The notes under the pieces were generated by a model. The model ran no database searches, was not told where the DNA came from, and saw only the letters and a list, made by a program, of their open reading frames with translations. 64,000 nucleotides of DNA from SAR324 cluster bacterium (GTDB taxonomy: Bacteria; SAR324; XYD2-FULL-50-16): NCBI GenBank assembly GCA_028282885.1, contig JANQGX010000083.1:1-64000 (forward strand), given 5' to 3'. Position 1 is the first letter of the stretch; every line of letters begins with the position of its first letter. This document shows, piece after piece, positions 15,589-23,494 of this stretch. Both the position numbers and the translations under genes were made by a program.

Positions 15589-18174
15589 TTAGTTTTCCAT
15601 TCTCATCAAGGCTTGGCTGTCGGTAACCGAATCGTTTTCGGGATATTTAATTCGCTGGTGATAAAAACTTATCAACATATTGGTGTAACACCTCACCACC
15701 GCGTGGTATTGGTTCAGTGTCATTCCAGATTCATCGAGTTGACCATCCTCCATCATGTTCCAGCAGACCTTTCCAATCATCTCCTTGATCATATCCGGGG
15801 CTGGTGAATCAAGGCTTCTGCAACATGCTTCCGATATGTCTGCCAGCATTACCAATCCTGCTTCAAGACTTTGAGGCTTAGGACCGGGATAGCGGAAGCA
15901 ACCTTTATCAATTGCAACTTCGCCTTCTTTTAAGTTGTTCTGTTCAACAGCCTTGTTGTAAAAATAGCGCACCAAGTTGGTGCCGTGGTGCTGTTCGATA
16001 ATATCTGTGATAGCCTTGCCCAACCGATTCTTAGCTGACATTTCGACACCATCCGAAAGATGTTTGATGATAATATCAGTGGAGTCATAGGGACTCATGG
16101 AATCGTGGATATTGGGCAAATTTGGTGCCTGGTTTTCGATAAAATAATTGGAATTGGAAGCCTTCCCGATGTCATGATAATAGGCAGCAACCCTGGCCAA
16201 TAGCGGGTTGGCTTCAATCTCCTGCGCACCCGCTTCGGCAAGATTGCCCACGATAATTGAATGTTGATAGGTTCCCGGCGCATTGAGGATCAGACTCTTC
16301 AACACCGGATGATTCATATTTGACAACTCCAGAAGCTTCAAATTAGTAGTTACGTCGAATATGGACTCGAAGAAAGGAAGCAGAAAAGAGATGAAAACGG
16401 CTGTCAAAATCCCTCCCAGCAAGGCTGCCACAACACTAAACCAACTAAAGGATGCCACCTGATTGCTTTCTATCAGGTAGATAATCAGGACCATCGGCAG
16501 ATTGACCGCCGAGATTTTCAATCCCTGAATCAACAGGGAGTATCTCGAATCGAATTTGGTCATGGGAAGTGATGCAACCATACAACCGACAATCGCATAG
16601 ACAAAGTAGTAGAGATCGCCCTGCATCATGATAGAACAAAACAGGGCAACCAGTAGCCCGGTTAACAGAGCCGCCTGGAAGTTCAGCAGTATACCAACCA
16701 GCATGGATCCCAATGCTACCGGCAAAATATATTGGTACGACTGGTTTTGAATATTCAGGTATCGGGTTTCAATCAGTTCGCCCAGTTGTGCTCCACCCTT
16801 TACCAACAGGAGAGTTATGACAATGGCCGCCATGATTAGCATGAGTTTTTTAAAACCCATTTTCGAATCGTCTTTCGGAGAACTGAGAATGATAAACATC
16901 AAGGTCAATGATAAGAAAACAAACAGGACAACACCTATCAAAGCGGGGAGTTTTTCCTGTTTTGCTGCAACCTCATAATAGCTGTTGATCAGCTCAACCT
17001 GATGTTGCGTAGCCCTGTCACCTGCCCTGGCGATTACTTCGCCTTTCTTGACACTGAAAAACACCGGACTCATGTTGGAAACCAGTTCCGCCTTACGAGT
17101 CTCGTACTCTTGTTTGTTCTCGGATACGGTGGACCGAAGAAGCTTGCGTCCCATCAAGACCAGAAGATTCTTCTTCTGTCCGGATTCGTCTTCAAACGCC
17201 TCATCCTTCACCCTGTTCGAAACCAGGTTTCTGGCTTCCGAAATCTCAAGAAATTCTTCAATGGATTCTGTTACCGTGGACTCTCCCGAAACCAGGTTTC
17301 TGATCTCGATCTTACTTTTTTCCAGTGGTAACACCTCTCTTGAAACCACAATTTTGCGGGCCAGTATATCACTGAGCAATGAGATCAGTTGTTTTTCAAA
17401 ATCGTAGGTAAAAAACGAAAAATCAAGCAGTTGCTTTTCTGATTCCGATATTTCAATGGCCAGGGATTTGGCAAAATCGTTGATTGCTTCTTGTCTTCTG
17501 CCTCCAATTTCCCGAAGAAGGGTTCGGTGTTCGGCATCCAAGCGTTGAAAACGATCGTTAAATCCCTCCCATTCCAATTGATGATATTTTCTCTTTTCCC
17601 AAAGCTCCGAAAGCACCCGGTTTAGCTCGTTCAAATCGGCGTCAACCCTTGCTTTTTGGGCAAACCCTTTGGCCGAGAGTTTGGCCTCTTTTTCAAACGA
17701 TTTCTGTCTTTGCACCAGAACGGTTTTGTATTTACTGTAAAACCCAATCTGTTTATCAACGGATTGAAGTGATGCAGCGGTATCAAAATACTGCAATCCC
17801 ATGTTCCTATCTCTTTCCCGGGCGTCAGCTATCTGGTTATCCAATCTTAGATTCAGCTCACGAAAAGTCTCAAAGGCAGAGTTAATTCGTTTTTGAATAT
17901 CGTCTTGAATCCTGGGATCAAAATCGAATATCCTCCTCTGCTCCGCCAGAAGTTTTTCCTGTTTTAACCGGGTTGAAACACGATCAGGGATTAAAAGATC
18001 CTCATTAAAATGAATGGTCTGTAGTATGATATCTCCAACCTTGTATGTTTCGGGTTGAAAGATGGTTTTGGGGGAAATCAGGTAGCCGATCAATACACTC
18101 AGACCGATTAGAAGCAGGTACCGGATGGAAATATGTGGGGACTTCGACTTGATCAGGTTAAATCGATTCATCAT
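15589..18174 (-). CDS. pgpH: 7TM-HD family cyclic-di-AMP-type phosphodiesterase
   Basis: An 861-residue inner-membrane protein. Domain order: one N-terminal transmembrane helix (about 19-37); a large extracytoplasmic, partly coiled-coil 7TMR-HDED domain (about 40-400); a block of seven transmembrane helices (about 410-620); and a cytoplasmic HD phosphohydrolase domain with the metal motif YYHDIGK near 670 and a downstream EQHHGTN element. In Firmicutes the homologue PgpH/YqfF hydrolyses c-di-AMP. That activity here is inferred from architecture; no c-di-AMP cyclase is in the window. It sits upstream of ybeY, as in many genomes. Confidence 0.9.
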   Translation of the reverse strand: MMNRFNLIKSKSPHISIRYLLLIGLSVLIGYLISPKTIFQPETYKVGDIILQTIHFNEDLLIPDRVSTRLKQEKLLAEQRRIFDFDPRIQDDIQKRINSAFETFRELNLRLDNQIADARERDRNMGLQYFDTAASLQSVDKQIGFYSKYKTVLVQRQKSFEKEAKLSAKGFAQKARVDADLNELNRVLSELWEKRKYHQLEWEGFNDRFQRLDAEHRTLLREIGGRRQEAINDFAKSLAIEISESEKQLLDFSFFTYDFEKQLISLLSDILARKIVVSREVLPLEKSKIEIRNLVSGESTVTESIEEFLEISEARNLVSNRVKDEAFEDESGQKKNLLVLMGRKLLRSTVSENKQEYETRKAELVSNMSPVFFSVKKGEVIARAGDRATQHQVELINSYYEVAAKQEKLPALIGVVLFVFLSLTLMFIILSSPKDDSKMGFKKLMLIMAAIVITLLLVKGGAQLGELIETRYLNIQNQSYQYILPVALGSMLVGILLNFQAALLTGLLVALFCSIMMQGDLYYFVYAIVGCMVASLPMTKFDSRYSLLIQGLKISAVNLPMVLIIYLIESNQVASFSWFSVVAALLGGILTAVFISFLLPFFESIFDVTTNLKLLELSNMNHPVLKSLILNAPGTYQHSIIVGNLAEAGAQEIEANPLLARVAAYYHDIGKASNSNYFIENQAPNLPNIHDSMSPYDSTDIIIKHLSDGVEMSAKNRLGKAITDIIEQHHGTNLVRYFYNKAVEQNNLKEGEVAIDKGCFRYPGPKPQSLEAGLVMLADISEACCRSLDSPAPDMIKEMIGKVCWNMMEDGQLDESGMTLNQYHAVVRCYTNMLISFYHQRIKYPENDSVTDSQALMRMEN

Positions 18175-18227
18175 AGCTTTTCAAAGGAAAATCAATCGGA
18201 TCAAGGGTTGTAAGGTGCTGCTTTTCA

Positions 18228-18707
18228 CTAGTGTTTATTGGCTTTCAAAAGAGCCACAGCCTGGGCTGCTATGCCTTCTTCTCTGCCCACAAAGCCAAGT
18301 TTTTCAGTTGTTGTTGCTTTGACTGAAACTTGTTCAATCTTACAACGTAAGCAATTGGAAAGACAACGTCTCATATCTTCTATAAATGGAGCGAGCTTCG
18401 GTTTCTCTGCCATTATGATGGTATCTATATTGTTAATAGCAAATCCTGCCTTCTTCACCAGTTTCAGGCTTTTCTCTAGAAGTTTTGTGCTATCCACCCC
18501 TTTGTAGGTTTCATCCGAATCAGGAAAATGAGTGCCGATATCTCCCAAAGATGCAGCTCCCAAGAGCGCATCAACGATTGCATGAATCAGAACATCGGCA
18601 TCTGAATGACCCAACAGACCTTTTTCATGAGGGATCGTTACTCCCCCCAGTATCAATTTTCGTCCCTCTACCAACCGGTGCACGTCGTAGCCGAGTCCTA
18701 TTCTCAT
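18228..18707 (-). CDS. ispF: 2-C-methyl-D-erythritol 2,4-cyclodiphosphate synthase
   Basis: A 159-residue enzyme of the non-mevalonate isoprenoid pathway that cyclises CDP-methylerythritol 2-phosphate with release of CMP. It has the zinc-binding GYDVH near residues 6-10, the segment GHSDADVLIHAIVDALLG near 34-51 and GDIGTHFPDSD. The length is normal and the protein is a homotrimer in the family. It is a stand-alone IspF; no ispD is adjacent. It belongs to the minus-strand run rpe-ispF and may share a transcript with rpe, 32 bases upstream. It complements the ispA gene at 29041. Confidence 0.97.
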   Translation of the reverse strand: MRIGLGYDVHRLVEGRKLILGGVTIPHEKGLLGHSDADVLIHAIVDALLGAASLGDIGTHFPDSDETYKGVDSTKLLEKSLKLVKKAGFAINNIDTIIMAEKPKLAPFIEDMRRCLSNCLRCKIEQVSVKATTTEKLGFVGREEGIAAQAVALLKANKH

Positions 18708-18739
18708 TTTCTCTGCCCCAATGTGAATCTGTCGATCTA

Positions 18740-19384
18740 TTATTTTTTCAGAGCACTGATGGCTTTGCCATAATCGTCTTGGTTAAATACGGCTGAACCT
18801 GCCACGACAATATCCACCCCGGCATTGACCAGGTCATCGATATTGTCGGATGTTACTCCACCATCTACCTCAATTTCGATGGGAAGCCCCCTGCGAACGA
18901 TCATCTCCTTCAACTGTTCAATCTTCCGGGTCATTGCCGGAATATACCTCTGCCCCCCGAATCCCGGATTTACTGTCATCAATAACACCATTCCAACATC
19001 ATCCAAAATCCACTCAACGGCGGAAAGAGGTGTTGAGGGGTTCAAAGCAACAGCAGCATTTACGCCGCTATCACTAATCAGACGTAGCAGTCTCTGCAAA
19101 TGAATGGTGGATTCCGCATGAATCGAGATTCGATCAATACCCAGATCGAGAAATGCCTGAATATGGTTTTCGGGATTCATGATCATCAAATGGGCATCCA
19201 GTTCAACTCCCTCCTTTCTGGGGATTGTTTCTATTACCACCGGGCCGAAAGTTATATTCGGGACAAAAACACCGTCCATTATATCGAGGTGAATCAGATC
19301 GGCACCGCCTGCGATTACCTCATTGATCTCTTTACCCAGGGTATCGAATGATGCGGACAGGATCGAGGGAGCTACTTTTATCAT
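18740..19384 (-). CDS. rpe: Ribulose-phosphate 3-epimerase
   Basis: A 214-residue TIM-barrel enzyme interconverting ribulose 5-phosphate and xylulose 5-phosphate in the pentose phosphate pathway. Typical segments: KVAPSILSASF at the start, HLDIMDGVFVPNITFGP near 33-49 with the metal His and the catalytic Asp, LMIMNPENHI, MTVNPGFGGQRYIP, and EVDGGVTSDNI with the second catalytic Asp, followed by VAGSAVF. Normal length. It starts the likely rpe-ispF unit. The 172 bases between it and rsmB show nothing notable. Confidence 0.97.
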   Translation of the reverse strand: MIKVAPSILSASFDTLGKEINEVIAGGADLIHLDIMDGVFVPNITFGPVVIETIPRKEGVELDAHLMIMNPENHIQAFLDLGIDRISIHAESTIHLQRLLRLISDSGVNAAVALNPSTPLSAVEWILDDVGMVLLMTVNPGFGGQRYIPAMTRKIEQLKEMIVRRGLPIEIEVDGGVTSDNIDDLVNAGVDIVVAGSAVFNQDDYGKAISALKK

Positions 19385-19556
19385 GACAAACCTATTCTCT
19401 ATTTTTGGTTCCTTAATCGGGTTCGGGATTCAACAATTCTTGACAGTCTAAAACACCCAATCGGTTATGTCTTTTTAATTAAACGTTAACAGTTGATTTT
19501 ATTTAATTTAGTCCAATTATCGTTTATCAAATTTAGAATACTGATATGCGACGGGT

Positions 19557-20903
19557 TTAATCCACAGACTTTTTTAACAAAGCGGCGAAACAACCCATGC
19601 GATCCGCTGAGGTCAAGCACTGATAGTAACCATCATCAGTCAGGTATTCGGTGTCAACCATGGATGAATCCAACCTGACAAGCTGGAATCGATCCGAACG
19701 TTCTTTCAGAAACTGGTCAACAACCGATCTGTTTTCTTCATTTTCCAGTGTGCACGTTACATAAAGGAGATGGCCCTGTGGTTTAACCAGGTCTGCTGAT
19801 TTCTCCAAAAGCTGAATCTGAACCTTTTGATTCCTTTCAAAGTCGGTAGGGGAACGGGACCATTTGATTTCGGGATGTTTTCTGATAGTTCCTGTACCAC
19901 TGCACGGGGCGTCAAGTATAACCAGATCAAACGGGATTCCAAATGGAGGTGCCAATGCATCCGACTGCACGGGTAATGCTTTGCTTTGATAGGATTTCAA
20001 GTTCTGCTTCAAGAGATTTAGCCTGGTATGGCTAATTTCACAGGCCACCAGGAGTTCTATCTCTCCTGCATATTCCCATTCGATATGGATCAGCTTACCC
20101 CCGGGTGCAGCACACAGATCCAAAACCCGGGTTTTAGGCAGTGACGCGACTAGTTTGTTTACATCTTGAAAAGATCGATCTTGAACCAGCAAGGCCCCCC
20201 GATTGACCAATAGTGTATCGAATAAACCAGCCGGGTTTTCAATCGAAAATCCGGTTTCATGGACATCATCCACCTGAAATCCCTGTTTCTGCAATTCCGA
20301 TATGACGGCTTGCTTGTCAAAAGCTGGATTAACAACCATTTGGAGTTGCGGAAGGATGTTATTGGCATTACAGATCTGTTCCGTGCGTTCTGCACCGAAC
20401 TGCCTTGTCCAACGATCAATCATCTCATCGGTGTGGCTGGTAACAACTCCCAGCATCTGCCTTTCCGTATCCTTTCTGATACTGTCACGATCACGAGTAT
20501 AACGTCTTAAGTTGGCATTAATGAATCCCTTTAGATAAGGTTTATTCAACAGCGCCGGCAACTCCACGGTTTCATTGATTGCAGCGTAGGGTTCGGTTCT
20601 GGAATCCTCTTCTAACTGAATCAGGCCCAGGGCCAGTGAAACCAACACCTCCTTATCCAGTTTTTCAACAGGTTTTCCGGTCAACAAACCGATGATGTAT
20701 TCCAGCCGCCTCCAGTGACGAACGACTCCGCTCATCAGGTGTTTATAGAAGGTGTAATCCGAATCGGATATAAAGCTTTCTCGTGGACCATATACGACTT
20801 GTCCACTATCCACCCAACGGATCAGGTGTTTGGCAGCCTTCAATCGAACGTTCCGGGACTGGTCCTTTTTTTTGACAGTTCTTTTTTTTCTCGGAGATTT
20901 CAT
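19557..20903 (-). CDS. rsmB: 16S rRNA m5C967 methyltransferase RsmB
   Basis: A 448-residue SAM-dependent rRNA cytosine-5 methyltransferase. An N-terminal NusB-like RNA-binding domain (about 15-150) precedes the Rossmann methyltransferase: LDLCAAPGGK near 263 (SAM site), VILDAPCSGTGTIRKHPEIKW near 327 with the release cysteine, and LLYVTCTL with the catalytic nucleophile cysteine near 378. The start at 20903 is followed by a basic stretch (KSPRKKRTVKKK), longer than usual. It lies 41 bases from the PhoH gene start on the same strand, so the two may be co-transcribed. Confidence 0.95.
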   Translation of the reverse strand: MKSPRKKRTVKKKDQSRNVRLKAAKHLIRWVDSGQVVYGPRESFISDSDYTFYKHLMSGVVRHWRRLEYIIGLLTGKPVEKLDKEVLVSLALGLIQLEEDSRTEPYAAINETVELPALLNKPYLKGFINANLRRYTRDRDSIRKDTERQMLGVVTSHTDEMIDRWTRQFGAERTEQICNANNILPQLQMVVNPAFDKQAVISELQKQGFQVDDVHETGFSIENPAGLFDTLLVNRGALLVQDRSFQDVNKLVASLPKTRVLDLCAAPGGKLIHIEWEYAGEIELLVACEISHTRLNLLKQNLKSYQSKALPVQSDALAPPFGIPFDLVILDAPCSGTGTIRKHPEIKWSRSPTDFERNQKVQIQLLEKSADLVKPQGHLLYVTCTLENEENRSVVDQFLKERSDRFQLVRLDSSMVDTEYLTDDGYYQCLTSADRMGCFAALLKKSVD

Positions 20904-20944
20904 ATCCGGGCCGTTGAGTCAGGCAGAGTTCATATCATTTTCTA

Positions 20945-22267
20945 TCAAAGAACGTTGGACGCAAGCTCGGCAAGTTTTGAACGGACTCCGTGAATCAGAT
21001 AAGCATGCCCTGCCAGATCATACTCCTGAAACTTCTCAATAACATGGGATAATCCGTTGGTACTGCTATCCACATAGGGATTATCTATCTGGTAAGGATC
21101 CCCCGTCAGCACGAGTTTTGTACCCATTCCCGCCCGCGTAACAATGGTTTTCAACTCATGAGGAGTCAGGTTTTGTGCCTCGTCGACAATCATATATCGA
21201 TTGGGAATCGATCTACCCCGAATATAGGTCAACGGTTCCAGTTCAACCAGCCCCATGTCCATCAGTCGTTGATAACCACCGGTCTTGCTCCCCGGAGACT
21301 GCTTGTTGGCAGCAAGAAATTCAAGATTGTCAAAAATGGGCTGCATCCAGGGTTCCATTTTTTGTTCGATGTCACCTGGCAAATACCCCATATCGCGTCC
21401 CATGGGGAAGATCGGGCGAGATACCAGGATCTTCTGATAAATATTTGCCGAAAGCATCAATTCCAATGCCACCGCCAAAGCCAGAAGGGTTTTACCGGTA
21501 CCGGCCTTTCCGGCTAGTATCACGATATGCACTGACGGGTCCATCAAAAGGTCCAAAGCAATTTCCTGTTCGGTATTGCGAGCGACAATTCCCCAAACCC
21601 CCTTGGGAAAATGCTGGATAGGGGTCAGTATCCGTTCTTCCGACTTGTATCGACAGATCAGCTCCTGTTTTTCCTTTTTTTGTGATATGCGAATACATTG
21701 ATTGGCGTAATAAACATCCTTTTTGACTTTGAGTTTACTGTTGGTCAACAGTTGATGATACTCTTCCTCACCAATTTCCAGGTTCACCAATCCTTCATAA
21801 AATTTCTCCAGGTTGGGCAGCTTCTCCTCGTAAGCCATCACGTTGATCCCGAGAGCAGAAACCCGAACCCTGAGATTGATATCATTGGTAACCAGATAGG
21901 TATTTTCGGGATTGGTTTTATGGATTAGCGAGGTCGCAGCCAGCACCCTGTTCGAACTTTTGTTGAGATTGGCAAAAGCCGGCAGAGCGACATCCCTGTC
22001 TTCCACAATAAAGACACTCAACAGGCAGCCATTCGAGAGTTTGATTCCCTCGGTAAATGAGCCTTTGGTTCTGATTTTGTCCAGCATTTGGGAGACGATA
22101 CGGGCATTTCTCCCGGTTTCCGTAAAATCTTTTTTGAAATGGTCAATTTCTTCTATTACTGAGATGGGTATGATTACATACGCATCCGGATAGGCATAAA
22201 TGCACTCCGGATCATACAACAGGATGCTCGCATCGAGTATATAGCGAGCCTTGATCTTTTCTGACAT
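20945..22267 (-). CDS. PIN-PhoH fusion (PhoH2-type) ATPase/RNase
   Basis: A 440-residue protein with an N-terminal PIN nuclease domain (about 1-140; acidic residues in YILDASILLYDPE and in the VTNDINLRV segment) and a C-terminal PhoH ATPase domain with Walker A GKAGTGKT near 253-260 and Walker B MIVDEAQNLTPHE near 365. Studied PhoH2 proteins are ATP-dependent RNA helicases with RNase activity. The ordinary phoH that often precedes ybeY is absent from that location here; this fused form lies about 6 kb upstream on the same strand, at the head of the run leading to rsmB. Confidence 0.92.
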   Translation of the reverse strand: MSEKIKARYILDASILLYDPECIYAYPDAYVIIPISVIEEIDHFKKDFTETGRNARIVSQMLDKIRTKGSFTEGIKLSNGCLLSVFIVEDRDVALPAFANLNKSSNRVLAATSLIHKTNPENTYLVTNDINLRVRVSALGINVMAYEEKLPNLEKFYEGLVNLEIGEEEYHQLLTNSKLKVKKDVYYANQCIRISQKKEKQELICRYKSEERILTPIQHFPKGVWGIVARNTEQEIALDLLMDPSVHIVILAGKAGTGKTLLALAVALELMLSANIYQKILVSRPIFPMGRDMGYLPGDIEQKMEPWMQPIFDNLEFLAANKQSPGSKTGGYQRLMDMGLVELEPLTYIRGRSIPNRYMIVDEAQNLTPHELKTIVTRAGMGTKLVLTGDPYQIDNPYVDSSTNGLSHVIEKFQEYDLAGHAYLIHGVRSKLAELASNVL

Positions 22268-22466
22268 ACGCGGGATTAGTAAAACGTGTATTGAGGATGG
22301 AATCGGGACGGCAATCCCAATTGCGGATTAACGATTGAAATTCGAAATAAAACCGATGTAGACAAGCATAAAAAGATCTGGAAGAATTATCATCAAAATA
22401 GGTTTTTTATCATCTGGTATCACGATAGACCTGGCGTGACAAGTTCATTCAATCAAAGGTAACAAT

Positions 22467-23369
22467 ATGAAACAGATAGAAGAGGCAAAACTGATCACTG
22501 CTATTAAAACCCCTTATCTTCCCAATGGAGAGTTTGATCTGGATGCGTTTGATGCCCTCGTCGACAGGCAAATAGCAAATGGAACCCAGGGACTGATTAT
22601 TGGCGGAACAACAGGTGAAGGACACCTCATGAACTGGGATGAGCATATCATGCTGATCGCCCATACCGTTGTTCATTACTCAAATGATATCATTGTCATC
22701 GGCAATACCGGAAGCAACAACACAAGAGAAGCCGTCAAGGCAACGGACCAGGGCTTTGCTGTCGGTATGGATTGTTCTTTGAACATAAATCCGTACTATG
22801 GCAAAACCTCGGAAGAAGGTTTGCTGGCTCATTTTGAAAAAGTGTTGGAACTGGGGCCTGCCATCATCTATAACGTTCCCCCGAGAACCAGCCAGGATAT
22901 TCCCACTCATATCATGGAAAAACTGGCGGAAAGCAACAACATGAAAGGTGTAAAAGAGTGTATGGGATCAGAGCGGATAGGCCACTATGAAAAACAGGGC
23001 ATTGCCTGCTGGTCAGGTAATGACGACCAATGTCATGATTCCAGACACAATTTCAACTCTCACGGTGTTGTTTCGGTTGCCTCCAACCTCATTCCCAAAA
23101 CCATGTATAAATTAATGGATAAGCCCGATGAACAGTTAAATAGAAGCCTAGAACCTTTTTTCTCATGGTTGTTCTGCGCACCGAATCCGATTCCGTTGAA
23201 CACAATGTTGGCAATGACCGGAATGATCAAACCAGTCTTCAGATTACCCTACGTACCACTTCCCCGGGACTTAAGACAAAAAGGCAAAGAAATTCTGGAA
23301 GGACTGGACTTGGAGGATAAATTCGATGAAATCAAGGTCCTGCAGGATGATGACTTTGTTCTGATTTGA
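22467..23369 (+). CDS. dapA: Dihydrodipicolinate synthase, plant-type
   Basis: A 300-residue class I aldolase that condenses pyruvate with aspartate semialdehyde at the first committed step of lysine/diaminopimelate synthesis. Key residues: GGTTGEG at 46-52, Tyr135 in IIYNVPPRT and the Schiff-base Lys163 in GVKECMG. From memory, the sequence follows chloroplast DHDPS closely: the WDEHIMLI, TEQGFAVGM-like, WSGNDD-CHDSR, ASNLIP, PNPI-N, VFRLPYVPLP and VLQDDDFVLI segments all have direct plant counterparts, unlike the usual E. coli type. The ATG follows an AAAGGTAAC site. It is apparently monocistronic. Confidence 0.9.
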   Translation: MKQIEEAKLITAIKTPYLPNGEFDLDAFDALVDRQIANGTQGLIIGGTTGEGHLMNWDEHIMLIAHTVVHYSNDIIVIGNTGSNNTREAVKATDQGFAVGMDCSLNINPYYGKTSEEGLLAHFEKVLELGPAIIYNVPPRTSQDIPTHIMEKLAESNNMKGVKECMGSERIGHYEKQGIACWSGNDDQCHDSRHNFNSHGVVSVASNLIPKTMYKLMDKPDEQLNRSLEPFFSWLFCAPNPIPLNTMLAMTGMIKPVFRLPYVPLPRDLRQKGKEILEGLDLEDKFDEIKVLQDDDFVLI

Positions 23370-23403
23370 TAGTTCTTGAGAGTTTGCTGCACAACAACCA
23401 TCC

Positions 23404-23439
23404 CGTGTTAACAATTATGTTGTGATTCTGACACGGGGT
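23404..23439. terminator. Hairpin between dapA and the SpoIIE gene
   Basis: CCCGTGT (23404-23410) pairs with ACACGGG (23433-23439) between two convergent genes. The loop is long and no U-run follows, so termination is only a likely reading. Confidence 0.35.
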
Positions 23440-23494
23440 GGCATCTTGCCCACTGGTGTTCAATCCTGAAGTATTTTCTTAAAAGGACCGGAGA

